The notes: generated from the sequence alone by a model not told the origin. DNA of 64,000 bases from Leguminivora glycinivorella (GCF_023078275.1 NC_062996.1:7502001-7566000); one strand, 5' to 3'; counted from the first letter of the stretch, positions 12,446 through 20,745 are shown. A program made the numbers and translations.

Positions 12446-15400
12446 ACACTAAAAAACAGACCAGACTAGATTAGATCCGGTAATCTGCAACCAAGTACCC
12501 GTATGGGATTCCTAAATTTTGCTTGTCCAGTAGGTATTTTTTGAAATGAAATTTGAATGAATTCTTAGTCTTAAGGCATCTTAATGGTGGAGGGATATTA
12601 TTCCAGCATTTGGTTGCGAGATACCGGAAGCACCCAGTAAAGGCTACAGTTTTGTGTGGATGTGTTTCCAAAAGGCAGCGCCTAGTTGCTCTAGTACCGT
12701 GTCGTGTATGAAATGAGGAAACGCGTATTTTTGCATGCAAATAGTCAGGAGTCTTATCATTAAGGACACCGAACAAAAGACTTGCAAGGTGTAGGTGTCT
12801 GCGAGACGACATATTTAGTATTGAAGCCTTATTTAAATATGGCGTTATGTGACTTCTAGGCGGAATTGAAAAGCAAAAACGGTAACAGGCATTCTGTACT
12901 CGTTGTACAAGACGACGTGTTTTGTCTTGTAGACGTGGACCATACACTATGTCTCCGTAATTCAGCTTAGACAGAACCAGTGATTCACATAAAATCTTAC
13001 GTACTTCCTCACTCAAAAGATTTCGTATTTGGTATAAAACCTTTAGGCGAAAGAAGCAGGATTTGACCAACTCTCTCACATGTTTTTCGAACCGCAACTG
13101 ACCGTCGATCACAAGCCCTAGGTTTCTAGCCTCCTCCACACGTTCTATTATTGAACCTTCTATACTTATTTCTGGTTGACGGTCAAGGACTTTTGCTATC
13201 TGTACTTTTGAACCTAAAATCATGAACTTGGACTTGAGAGGGTTGAGCAGTAATCCATTTTCATCAGCCCAAGTGGATATACTTTTGAGATCTGTATTTA
13301 TATTGTTAATGGCCTGAGGTAGATCACTAGGGTGGGTCGAAAAGTATAATTGGACGTCATCTGCATAAAGATGATATTTGCAGTATTTAATATGGTTTAC
13401 TATATCTGCGCTGTAAATAATAAATAGCAATGGTCCAAGTATGGAACCCTGGGGGACTCCCCGTGTTAAAGGTCTAGCATCAGATACCATTAATGAACCA
13501 CTTTCCCTTAAAATTTTTACAGACTGAGTTCGTCCCTCAAGATAACTTTTGAACCAAGCCAGTGAATTCAAGTCTAATCCATAGTAACTCAATTTTGAGA
13601 GTAGTAAGTCAACATTTATACAGTCAAATGCGCGCGAGAAATCTAAAAGTACCAAACATGTGGCTTTACCCGTGTCTTGTTCAGAGAGCACATTATCAAC
13701 CACGTCAATTAAAGCCGTTATGGTCCCCCTTCCCTTACGGAAGCCAGATTGCATCTGAGGCAGGATATTTGTATCTTCTACATACTTATATAATTGTTCA
13801 AAAACAGCTTTTTCTAATATTTTCGACAAGAACGGCAATATGCTTATTGGCCTGAGGTCTTTCAGTTGCGATGCATTATTCACTTTAGGCAATGGGGTTA
13901 CCAGCGCAGATTTCCAAATAGCTGGCACCTCACAGGTAACAATTGACCTATTAATAATAGCTGTGATCACAGATAATGTGCGCGGTAATGTGAGTACAAT
14001 CATGTCCCTACAGATGGAGTCAACGCCAACTGCATTACTTGTAACAGACAGTATGTATTTTCCAACTTGTTGCTCGTTGACTGGTCCAAGGGTGAAAACA
14101 GAATTGCCAAAACGGTCATACTGAAAGCCCGATATTGTAGACTGCGTAACCTTATCACAACTTGGAACATTAAGAAAATGGTCATTGATTACGTTTGGAT
14201 TATTAAAACAATCAGAGAGAGGTCGGTCATTAGAGTCATCACATAAAACGATATTTTTTAGATTTTTCCACAAAGATTTCGAATCCTTATATTGGGAATT
14301 TATTTTGTGATTATAATAAGCTTGCTTTTCACGAAAAATACTCTGAACAACAAGTTTTTTTAAATCATTGTAGTATTTTTTACTGCTATCTGATTTGGAC
14401 TGCCTATATTTCAAGTGTGCCTCATTGCGTTTCGCAATCATGAGCTTAATAGTTTCAGTTATCCATGGAAGATTATAATTTTGTCTTATTTTTAAGGATT
14501 TTATTGGCGCGTGCTTATCAAACAGCGCGAGCAATAATTTATTAAACATTTCTAACATATGCTCTACTGAGCTGCAATTTAATACAGATTCCCAGTGTAT
14601 ACTTAGACTGCAAATCCTTATCAAATTCAGCAAGTCTAATATTTCTTATTGGTCTATATGTAATGGATTTAGAAATTGTTTGTGTGTGTGTGGATTGAGT
14701 GAGCACCTTCCGAAAATGAAAAAAAATATGCTGATCATTTAGTAAAAGTTCTAAAACAATTGTAAAACGAATCTCTGAATTTGTAAAAAGATAAATCAAA
14801 AGATACAGCCATTAACATGTGCTCACTCAGTTCTCACAAACTACTAACGAAAACAGTGAATATATTCATTTAACATATAATATTTATATACTAACATTTA
14901 GTAAAAAATAGGCCAACCTACCTCTATAAATATTAGATCACCTAGTGACGTATTAAATTTTTTACAAATAGTTTCTTATGCTCACTCAATCCACACACTT
15001 TTGAAAAGCCGAATTTTGATGAAAAACATAAGATTTAGACCGCTATTATATGTGTATAGTTTAGTAAAAGTGAAATGGGAATTTGTAAAATACAAAACGA
15101 ACCACTAACGTGTCAGGTTTTTTATAATAAATTTTTGTAAGTGCTCACTCAGTCCACACGTTTTGAGAAAGTTAAAAATGTAAATATCTTACGATTTGTA
15201 GCACCTAAGACACTCGAAAGTACTTCAACATTTAGTAAAAATTTTTACTAAATATCCACCATCTAATATTTTATATTCGTTGTCTGGTTTTAAAGATATT
15301 CAGACATAACTTTTCTCATACAAATGTATCAAGTAGGGTGACCACACTATGTCGGCTCCTGATTTTCCCCACCTTCCCATTGTCATATTGAGATTGGGAG

Positions 15401-18400
15401 TTTCGTTCGTTCAATTTTGATAATATTAAACTAATACCATATTAATTATCCATCTGCAAACTGTTTTTAGGTTATGTTCTTGGCCTAGTGATGATGTGTA
15501 TTGTGTAATTTTTATCGACGTCAGGATAATAACCATATCGACATGCATGCATTAAAAAGGACATGAATGATAATTGGTAAGAAACAAAGAATATAATACT
15601 TCACTAGTAAGAAACCAGAACCTGGTAATCTAATCGCGCTAACAGATGAGCGTACCGGATTTGTAAGTGGGAGCGAGAAATAGTTATTCTTTTCTCGCTC
15701 CCACTTACAAATCCGGTAAACTATTATCAAAATTGAACGAAACTCCCCAATCTCAATATGACAATGGGAAGGTGGGGAAAATCAGGAGCCGACATAGTGT
15801 GGTCACCCTACTTGATACATTTGTATGAGAAAAGTTATGTCTGAATATCTTTAAAACCAGACAACGAATATAAAATATTAGATGGTGGATATTTAGTAAA
15901 AATTTTTACTAAATGTTGAAGTACTTTCGAGTGTCTTAGGTGCTACAAATCGTAAGATATTTACATTTTTAACTTTCTCAAAACGTGTGGACTGAGTGAG
16001 CACTTACAAAAATTTATTATAAAAAAACCTGACACGTTAGTGGTTCGTTTTGTATTTTACAAATTCCCATTTCACTTTTACTAAACTATACACATATAAT
16101 AGCGGTCTAAATCTTATGTTTTTCATCAAAATTCGGCTTTTCAAAAGTGTGTGGATTGAGTGAGCATAAGAAACTATTTGTAAAAAATTTAATACGTCAC
16201 TAGGTGATCTAATATTTATAGAGGTAGGTTGGCCTATTTTTTACTAAATGTTAGTATATAAATATTATATGTTAAATGAATATATTCACTGTTTTCGTTG
16301 GTAGTTTGTGAGAACTGAGTGAGCACATGTTAATGGCTGTATCTTTTGATTTATCTTTTTACAAATTCAGAGATTCGTTTTACAATTGTTTTAGAACTTT
16401 TACTAAATGATCAGCATATTTTTTTTCATTTTCGGAAGGTGCTCACTCAATCCACACACACACAAATTGTTTTAGGTTTTTTAATCGACACAGTAGCTAT
16501 AACCATACAGGTACCAATGAAACTTATATTTTTAGAAAGAGCACGAATAGTCGCGTAAATTTCATCTTCATTTCACATGAATTGTGGTAAAGTCGTTGTT
16601 TATTGAGTTAAAAGCATTTTTTAACAGTAGGTACTTGTGCGATTCATGCTCTAGAAAAAAAACACATATTTTCAAATATTTTGTAAACAGTTACGTTTAT
16701 GACTATTGTTATTTATGAACAACTATAGTAGGTTTAATAAGCTTTCAAATGACACCTCTCACGAACAGATTCCTATAGGACACGAGATGTGAATCAATAT
16801 CAATGACGGTCGGTCGCCATCTTTCCCCCCTTTTTCTCGACCCGCCCCCCCTCCTTAAACTAAAACAGGCAATTCGTAATCTGGAGACAATGAGGAACAC
16901 ATCCATACCTGTTTTAGGTATTTAGAAGAGAAGTCTACGAAAATCGTGAAGGAGACGACTTTTGGTCAAATTGACTCTAGACTATATTGGTCAATGGGAC
17001 CTGTAACGACATCTTACAGTTCGTGTTTCCCATTCGGGTTGGTACTCACGCGAAATCTCATCGTCTTCGGCCGACGCCTCCGACTTGACTGTGAACTCTT
17101 CATCTGAAACAAACATACTGTTTGTGGGATCGTGTCGACCTCGCTCCGGGCCGTGCCTTGTGCTACAGATCTCCTTCAGTGTGGCCACGCTGATAAACTT
17201 GGCTCCAAAATTAGGCGAAGTAAATTGACAGGTCATTATACACTAATGTTACCACATTAAGACCAGTGCTGTTCATATCGATAATTTAAAAAAAATAGAA
17301 CTAGGGAATATTGATAAATTTGCCACTAGTGGCGCTACATGTTAAATGTTAATTATTTCATCATTTTTACTGGCATTTCACGGATATGTTGGAGTTTCGT
17401 AAACTATGCAATTTTACATCAACAAAGACATGAAAGACTAAAATCTTGCATTATTTTATTCTAGAAAAAACACGTTCTTGTAACTATTAAGTATATATTA
17501 TGCAAATTGTTTAATACCTTTATAATTATCAGATGGATTGTAATTGCAATACATATCTTACTTGTCGATATAGTATATACTTATGGCAATTTTTTTGCTA
17601 TTCCCGGCAATTACATTTAGCCATCTGCTGTTCTGGTCACTTCTAAACCTATAGTTAAACTGACTACTCACACAATATCTCCTCAGGTGTGTCTTCATCC
17701 AGCATCTCCGGCTTGACCGCGGTCTCTTCACCTGAACCAAACAACTTTATAAGCCGCAGATATTTTATCAAATTTCATATATTTTATTTCATATAATTAC
17801 ATTAAACTCAAGAATCTTTGTTTGGAAGAAATATGATTGCTATTGAAGTTCATCAGTCAGTCATTTGTTTCATTTCAAATGTTTCAAAAGTGAACTGACT
17901 AATAAACACTAGTTGAGTTTATCTCTGCCCTAAATTTGGACGGAATATACCTACGTACATATATTATATTATTGTAGAAACTTATTATATACATGACGAT
18001 AAAGTTATGTATGCAACTGTACATAATTAAGCATTAAAGACTTGCGTTATCTTATTATGAAACTCGCCTTTAGGCTCGTTTACTAAAGCAACACTCATGT
18101 TTTAATGCATCTCATAATGTATAGCAGTCACATAAATCATTATTAGTTGTATATTGCTCCGTGCTTGAGTTCATGAGAAGTTATTTATTTATTATTTATT
18201 AATCAGGCAGGCAATTACAACAACTGATAGTTGCCTGTATCCAACTATTCTTTCTTAAGATGTGTTCTTTAAATTTATTAAAATAATGATACATAGTAAT
18301 ATGTATCATTGCCACATAGCAGACTCACCTGGCTCGGACCCACAAGTCTCATGTGTGTCCTGCATTTCTGGGTTTTCACACTCTACTGCAGATTCTTCCT

Positions 18401-19235
18401 CTAGAGCAAACAAACAAAACAAGTCACTCACTACAAACACAAAACATGTCACTATTAGAGATCCCACGGATAGTTTGATCGGATTCTAACGTGTGGACCA
18501 CCCCAGCGAGTCACTGAATATTCAGTCTGAAGTTTTTATCTAAACGAAGCAAAAGTTATAGGAATGTTAATGATTAGAAACCAAACTGAATCCTGAGAGA
18601 AAATGAACCTAATTCACAGTATTTTGTACTATCTAATGCTTATATTTATTTGCGAGTTAAATCTAACCATAATATTGATTACTATGTGACTAATGATACT
18701 CAAATTTTATTCTTAGTTTAGGTACTAAAACTCTAACCGGTATCCAACCAGATACTACATTCTGGTTTTGGCTGGATAGAAAAGTCACCAACCTGCTAAG
18801 TGGACCCAGATAGATAGATAGATATCCGTTTATTTGCTTGTCACAATACACTGACCTTTGACGAGGCTCGCTCCCTGCGAGCGCGCCTGCAGCTCCGCCT
18901 GGCTGCGCTGCACTTGCAGCTTGAAGTCGCTCGCGTCTCGCAGGCGGCCCACGCACGTACAGCAGATGCCGCTCGAGCCCGAGCCGCCCACTGCCAGCTG
19001 CAACATAAATCATTCACACATTTAATTAAACACCATGCTGTCCTAACATTTATGACAGTATCATCCATTGACTTCACACACTTTTAAATTTGTGCACACA
19101 ACTTACTTGAATATCAAAACACTCCTTGATCATGTCGGCATATATCTCCGTTTTGTCGAGATGTGTGTGCGGCGTTGTCAGGTCTTTGTCCGGGGGACAC
19201 AGCAGGCAGCAGCGACACGCTAGCATCACGTCCAT
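2537..19235 (-). CDS. ZAD-C2H2 zinc-finger protein, paralogue 1 (six exons, 510 aa)
   Basis: Exons in transcription order are 19107-19235, 18856-18997, 18329-18400, 17672-17731, 17050-17103 and 2537-3612. Joined they give 511 codons with no internal stop. All introns begin GT and end AG. Residues about 7-90 are a ZAD (C-x2-C at 7/10 and 55/58), a zinc-binding dimerisation domain of arthropod transcription factors. Residues 91-152 are an acidic linker with two V-K-x-E motifs. Residues 191 onward hold ten C2H2 fingers, seven in an array with TGEKP-type linkers. The last intron is 13.4 kb and full of transposons, against about 0.5 kb in paralogue 2. Expected role: nuclear, sequence-specific DNA binding as a dimer (family knowledge). 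Target genes are unknown, and I assign no symbol. Confidence 0.82.
3613..4320. other. Start of the 13.4-kb last intron of paralogue 1
   Basis: Bases 3613-3790 match the intron ends of paralogues 2 and 3 (for example 33310-33470), sharing the TTACTAAACCA- and AGTAAGAAATTATT-like stretches. Beyond that are a hairpin repeat (3895-4017) and unassigned sequence with no convincing gene. Confidence 0.5.
3895..4017. repeat. Short perfect-stem hairpin element (~123 bp)
   Basis: Arms of about 36 bp, containing CATAGAAATATGATCATAGG and its complement, pair with only two or three mismatches. The loop carries a second short stem (CCTTTTTCT against AGAAAAAGG). It looks like a tiny non-autonomous transposon. 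No second copy was noticed in this window. Confidence 0.65.
4321..4790. other. Unidentified intronic segment, GC richer than surroundings
   Basis: Several overlapping open frames exist, but none resembles a known domain and none has splice support. The base composition differs sharply from the AT-rich intron on both sides, and the right edge abuts the ~380-bp repeat array. Probably the untranslated part of a transposon; identity not recognised. Confidence 0.35.
4790..5551. repeat. ~380-bp repeat array, left block (orientation 1)
   Basis: At least one full unit and a partial one are present. Landmarks are GTTTACAAAATATTTGA, then GCTTCTAAATCATTAT, AATTTCATGCGCTTTCTAAA and GAAAGCATATTATGCGTA. 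The same landmarks occur at 7340-8640 in this orientation and at 10166-10861 plus 16513-16950 in the opposite one. Confidence 0.6.
5552..5927. mobile_element. Solo LTR (376 bp)
   Basis: The sequence starts TGTAACGCC and ends CGCCTTACA, and is flanked by CTTT at 5548-5551 and 5928-5931. It has an AATAAA signal near 5866. No internal region or second LTR is nearby, so this is a recombined solo LTR of a retrotransposon. The 4-bp duplication fits Ty3/gypsy or BEL, but the family is not determined. Confidence 0.65.
6103..6459 (-). pseudogene. LINE apurinic endonuclease fragment
   Basis: The translated frame contains PDLTACSPNLASLLSW and GSDHFPIII. This is the C-terminal end of an exonuclease-endonuclease-phosphatase type LINE endonuclease, where the catalytic Asp-His pair lies in SDH. 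The N-terminal half and any reverse transcriptase are missing. A dead fragment of a Jockey/I-like non-LTR element (inference). Confidence 0.65.
6488..6942. repeat. 455-bp foldback structure
   Basis: Left arm 6488-6637 and right arm about 6785-6942 are near-perfect reverse complements, both including GATACGCAGGGACCTGTAAC or its complement. A loop of roughly 150 bp lies between them. It is either a palindromic MITE or two copies of one element in tail-to-tail orientation. Confidence 0.75.
6943..7219. other. Unassigned intron sequence
   Basis: It contains a recurring GAGAATTTAAGGAAAGTAAG / GAGAATTTGAGGAAGGTC motif that also echoes the preceding palindrome (GAGAAAATGAGGTAAGTTAG). That suggests decayed copies of the same element. 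No gene is seen. Confidence 0.35.
7220..7335 (-). mobile_element. Short SINE/LINE 3' end with (CATA)n tail
   Basis: Starting from an ACATACATACATACAATCA tail, the sequence reads into CAGAAGGGTAGGCAGAG. This is the reverse complement of the type of end seen at 8423-8540. The two are opposite-strand relatives of one short retroelement family. Confidence 0.5.
7567..8266 (-). mobile_element. 5'-truncated LINE with restriction-like endonuclease domain
   Basis: An open frame of about 180 codons (minus, ending near 7729) carries a C-terminal Cys/His motif (C-x-HLANGEYLxRHN). It also has a PD-(D/E)xK-like pattern: KPDIVIID, then a spacer, then VLVDITIP. This is the layout of the C-terminus of R4/Dong/NeSL-type non-LTR polyproteins. 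ATGCGTATT flanks it at 7558-7566 and 8267-8275, giving a 9-bp target duplication. The reverse transcriptase is absent. Confidence 0.7.
8423..8540 (+). mobile_element. 118-bp retroelement end with (TATG)n tail
   Basis: The insert is bounded by a perfect 12-bp duplication, GATATAATAACT (8411-8422 and 8541-8552). It ends in a TGTATG microsatellite tail after CATGGGATACAGGCGTGATT. The short simple-repeat tail and variable-length duplication indicate LINE-driven insertion, probably an RTE-like 3' end or a SINE using it. Confidence 0.75.
8690..9517. repeat. AT-rich tandem repeat, ~105-115 bp monomers paired as ~215-bp dimers
   Basis: From about 9045 two monomer types alternate. One carries AAGATTTAG then CAATCTTGGCTTGAT, and the other AAGATTTATTA then TTCTTGGCTT. 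The phrases CTTGATTTAATG and CTCCATTTGAGAATC recur with the second type. Some four monomers are visible before an abrupt edge at 9517. The part before 9045 is more diverged and not clearly periodic. Confidence 0.6.
9518..9900. other. GC-rich unassigned insert with (CT)n tract
   Basis: The insert starts abruptly at CGCGCGCCGAGCGG inside the AT-rich repeat and ends near CGCGCACCCCCGGTAC. It holds a CT repeat near 9760. The composition and sharp borders suggest an inserted LTR-like or promoter-like module. I found no convincing TG...CA ends or duplication, so no class is assigned. Confidence 0.35.
9901..10165. other. AT-rich spacer between repeat blocks
   Basis: No gene. Short AAGAAAT- and TTTGGTGTAAG-like phrases resemble 8690-8930, so this may be the other edge of the central AT-rich repeat. 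Confidence 0.3.
10166..10861. repeat. ~380-bp repeat array, right block (orientation 2)
   Basis: Two tandem units lie reverse-complementary to 4945-5330 and 7350-8640. Landmarks in order are CAATTGCGGAAAAT, CAAATATTTTGTAAAC, ATGATACCTCTCACAAATTG and TTTAGAAAGCGCATGAAATT. The second unit stops at 10861 and its continuation is found at about 16513, on the far side of a LINE. Confidence 0.65.
11290..11945. repeat. 121-bp minisatellite, ~5.5 copies, dimeric order
   Basis: GTGCCGTTCAG-type anchors recur at 11316, 11437, 11558, 11679, 11800 and about 11920. Odd copies read CTGGCCATCATCAGCAG and even copies CTGACCATCATCAGAAA, so the true period is a 242-bp dimer. The unit length is not a multiple of three. 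Open frames on both strands through it shift frame every copy and are not genes. Confidence 0.85.
11946..12395. other. Interspersed repeat sequence next to minisatellite
   Basis: It contains AAAATCGGTCCAGGAACGAC followed by GGAGATATCGAGGAACAAAC, a phrase I associate with an abundant lepidopteran repeat (recall, not checked). The last partial minisatellite unit runs into it, so the two belong together. No gene. Confidence 0.4.
12396..12441. repeat. (TG)n microsatellite
   Basis: TGTGTGTGACTGTG is followed by about 16 TG pairs, located in the 3' untranslated part of the LINE. Confidence 0.9.
12471..14633 (-). pseudogene. LINE reverse transcriptase (720 codons, 5' frameshift)
   Basis: The frame contains RT motifs RPISILPFLSKILEK (residues 261-275), LLDFSRAFDCIN (329-340), LTRGVPQGSILGP (389-401) and the catalytic YADD (423-426). 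A long C-terminal region ends near residue 720. No RNase H is seen. Upstream coding sequence (RPIRNIRLAEFDKDLQ) continues in another frame at about 14605, so there is one frameshift. Beyond that the frame is interrupted by a foldback element. The upstream endonuclease is truncated near 16512. Clade CR1/Daphne- or Jockey-like, by resemblance only. Confidence 0.8.
14682..16463. mobile_element. Foldback (FB-like) element, 1782 bp, 9-bp target duplication
   Basis: Two arms of about 743 bp (14682-15427 and 15722-16463) are near-perfect reverse complements around a loop of about 290 bp. Perfect copies of AAATTGTTT flank it at 14673-14681 and 16464-16472. Each arm repeats the motif TGCTCACTCARTCCACAC four times (near 14692 inverted, 14819, 14979, 15140), each followed or preceded by a TTTAGTAAAA phrase. 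The ends are GTGTGTGTG/CACACACAC. No transposase frame is present. Long arms built from repeats plus a 9-bp duplication match Drosophila FB elements of the Mutator superfamily (family knowledge). Confidence 0.85.
16513..16950. repeat. ~380-bp repeat, continuation after the LINE
   Basis: It resumes the unit cut at 10861 (ACCAATGAAAC, then TTTTAGAAAGAGCACG) and then adds another unit with TTTTCAAATATTTTGTAAAC and ATGACACCTCTCACGAA. It ends near the paralogue 1 intron proper. Confidence 0.55.
17050..17103 (-). CDS. Paralogue 1 acidic exon C (54 nt)
   Basis: Acceptor GTTTGTTTCAG and donor GTGAGTACC flank a phase 1-1 exon. It encodes EEFTVKSEASAEDDEIS plus two split codons. V-K-S-E fits the sumoylation consensus (hydrophobic-K-x-E). 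The same exon occurs at 24625-24678, 34227-34280 and 36714-36767. Confidence 0.82.
17104..17671. other. Intron between exons B and C of paralogue 1
   Basis: AT-rich sequence aligned with 24679-25248 in paralogue 2 (shared GTGGCGCTACATGTTAAATG). No additional exon or element is seen. Confidence 0.6.
17672..17731 (-). CDS. Paralogue 1 acidic exon B (60 nt)
   Basis: Acceptor GTTTGGTTCAG and donor GTGAGTAGTC flank a phase 1-1 exon. It encodes EETAVKPEMLDEDTPEEIL with split codons at both ends. V-K-P-E is a sumoylation-type motif. Copies are at 25249-25308, 34733-34792 and 37161-37220. Confidence 0.82.
17732..18328. other. Intron between exons A and B of paralogue 1
   Basis: It holds one copy of the ~170-bp short repeat (18003-18170). 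The rest aligns with 25309-26374 of paralogue 2 apart from the LINE inserted there. No gene. Confidence 0.55.
18329..18400 (-). CDS. Paralogue 1 acidic exon A (72 nt)
   Basis: Acceptor TTTGCTCTAG and donor GTGAGTCTG flank a phase 1-1 exon. It encodes EESAVECENPEMQDTHETC and four more residues. It lines up with exon B (EExAV-x-x-EM), but Glu replaces the Lys of the V-K-x-E motif. Copies are at 26375-26446, 35488-35559 and 37844-37915. Confidence 0.8.
18806..18855 (-). mobile_element. LINE 3' tail abutting the exon 2 splice donor
   Basis: On the minus strand the intron begins GTCAGTGTATTGTGACAAGC, then an AATAAA, then a (TATC)n tail. This matches the 3' end of the LINE at 10866-10910 (GTGTATTGTAGCAAACAAAT). 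Paralogue 2 has the same tail at 26870-26909 and paralogue 3 lacks it. A very short, old retroelement end lies within a few bases of the donor. Confidence 0.6.
18856..18997 (-). CDS. Paralogue 1 ZAD exon 2 (142 nt)
   Basis: Acceptor TTATGTTGCAG, phase 0 entry and phase 1 exit. It supplies the second ZAD cysteine pair (ICCTC) followed by VGRLRDASDFKLQVQRSQAE, the helical part of the domain, and ends ASLVKG. The exon is very GC-rich compared with its surroundings. Copies are at 26910-27051 and 51054-51195. Confidence 0.88.
19107..19235 (-). CDS. Paralogue 1 ZAD exon 1 with start codon (129 nt)
   Basis: The ATG is at 19233-19235 on the minus strand, and the donor GTAAGT follows after 43 codons. 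The start MDVMLACRCCLLCPPDKD places the first ZAD cysteine pair at residues 7 and 10. The start is conserved in all three copies and no in-frame upstream ATG is shared, which supports this choice. Confidence 0.88.
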
Positions 19236-19429
19236 CGCAACCGCTACGATTGTATGCGTATTGCATACGCCAATTCCTACAAGTAGCCGTGACTGCCAAA
19301 CTCCAACAACGGGAATTATCTTATGTGAAGTAATAATGTATTTGAAATAAAAACGTAGTACCTAACAGATGCTAACACTAACCAGGAGCAGGAGCAAGTA
19401 GTGTTATTGTTCCATTCAGTTATATTTTT

Positions 19430-19736
19430 TAACAACATAACCTTCAAACTGAAGTGACAGTCATCACTTGACAGTTTTTGTCAGATTTTGACATACGTTA
19501 AGAAGTTAACACACGACTGTACCGTACCCCAACTTCGAAACTATTCACGTAAGTGAGAGCGAGATAAAAAAATCTTAAATACAGGCTGACAAAAAAAGGA
19601 TTAAAATGGAATTAAAATTGTTTATCCTAACTTACTGTTCTCATACAAAAGGTGTACAATAGTAACTCAATAGTTGCCACATGATAAGCGTTTTACAAAG
19701 ACGGTGGCGCCATTTTTCATTGCCAAGATTTGGTTG
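19430..19736 (-). promoter_or_regulatory. Conserved upstream region of paralogue 1
   Basis: About 300 bp upstream of the ATG are retained in all three copies (27455-27775 and 54440-54725). Shared strings include TTTTGACATACGTTAAGAAG and GACTTCGAAACT, and GACGGTGGCGCCATTTTT at the far edge. Conservation above the surrounding flanks suggests the promoter. No clear TATA box is seen and the start site is not determined. Confidence 0.45.
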
Positions 19737-20460
19737 ACCCATAGATTTAGAATTATTAAACTAGATTGTGGAATCACATTTTTTGCCATACTAAATTGAA
19801 CTTTATCACTGAGACAGAAAGGTGATCGTTTCAGACTAGCGAAAACGTTTCACATGTGAGGGCATTTTAATTAAAAAATATGTTCAAATGGGTATTAGTA
19901 GATTTGGTAGTAACTTTGAAAATTGACTGGTATCCCCAATGTATGACAGTGATGACGTCACTGAATAAAGCTAGGAACATACTACGCGGACGTCCGTCGT
20001 AAAACGACCGCGACCGCGACCGATAAGTGTGCACGGAACAAAACATCCAGCGAGCCAGATTTCGATCGGACGTCCATGCGCTCAAGGCCACGTCCACGTC
20101 CGTCGACCGATAGTTTGAGCTAGGAAAAAAAAAAGCTAGGAACACACTACGCGGACGTCCGTCGTGAATAGACCGCGGACGGGAATCTGGACAATGGAAA
20201 TACACATAACCGCTCAAACTATCGGTCGACGGACGTGGACGTGGCCTTGAGCGCATGGACGTCCGTTCGAAATCTGGCTCGCTGGATGTTTTGTTCCGTG
20301 CACACTGTTCGGTCGCGGTCGCGGTCGCTTTACGACGGACGTCCGCGTAGTATGTTCCTAGCTTAAGACATTGACATTGTAAGTGCGAGAGGGACACCAG
20401 GCCCAAACAATGACCTCTCACGTGGACACACTTTTTGACCTTACTACTCATTCTGGTTTA
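19737..20460. repeat. Copy of inverted-repeat element with a CpG-rich MITE inside
   Basis: The left part (CCATAGATTTAGAATTATTA) matches the arms at 54908 and 61886, and the right part matches their inner sequence (GAGAGGGACACCAG, GTGGACACAC). A TGACGTCA palindrome lies at 19953-19960. The element is interrupted at 19969 by a CpG-rich MITE. Confidence 0.6.
19969..20363. mobile_element. CpG-rich MITE pair (AGCTAGGAACA family)
   Basis: The ends are AGCTAGGAACATACTACG and its complement, with TAA on both sides (19966-19968 and 20364-20366). The interior is GC- and CpG-rich (CGCGGACGTCCGTCGT). A remnant of an internal end near 20116-20145 shows two copies joined head to head. The 3-bp TAA duplication fits PIF/Harbinger. 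Confidence 0.75.
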
Positions 20461-20524
20461 ATTGTAATTCTGTGGGAAATACAAACTGTGAAAAAAAATT
20501 TGGCACTAAAAAGGCGCTAAGTTA

Positions 20525-20745
20525 AAAAGGAAAAAACTTTTTTATATCACGTTGGTGGCAAGCAGGTATACGGTCCGCCTGATGGAAAGCGGTCACCGTA
20601 ACCTATGGACGCCTGTAACTCAAGGGTGTCACATGCGCGTTGCCAACCCATTAGAAACTTGTAAACTCCTTTTTTGAAGAACCCCATACTGTAGTTCATC
20701 GGGAATACCTCGACAGGGAACTCATTCCACAGCCGGAGCGTTCGT
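20525..20745 (-). mobile_element. LINE 3' fragment (shared with 30290-30490)
   Basis: GGTCACCGTAACCTATGGAC and CACATGCGCGTTGCCA are shared with 30345-30475 in the opposite orientation. The right edge (GGGAACTCATTCCACAGCC) resembles the C-terminal coding part of a LINE. A 5'-truncated insertion upstream of paralogue 1. Confidence 0.5.

Larger units (their letters stand above)
10862..16512 (-). mobile_element. LINE insertion (CR1/Jockey-like) carrying nested repeats
   Basis: The left end (3' of the element) has a (GATAA)n tail at 10866-10893, and the right end (5') stops near 16512 within the endonuclease-to-RT region. The ~380-bp repeat is split exactly at these two points, which supports one insertion event. 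Inside lie the RT frame (12471-14633), a 121-bp minisatellite (11290-11945) and a foldback element (14682-16463). The segment 10862-12400 may include other elements, so the 3' half is less certain than the 5' half. Confidence 0.6.

Noticed and set aside
19867..20451. 194-codon Arg/Ser-rich frame
   Set aside because: Lies across a CpG-rich MITE and its host repeat; similar Arg-rich frames occur in every copy (61.9-63.1 kb).
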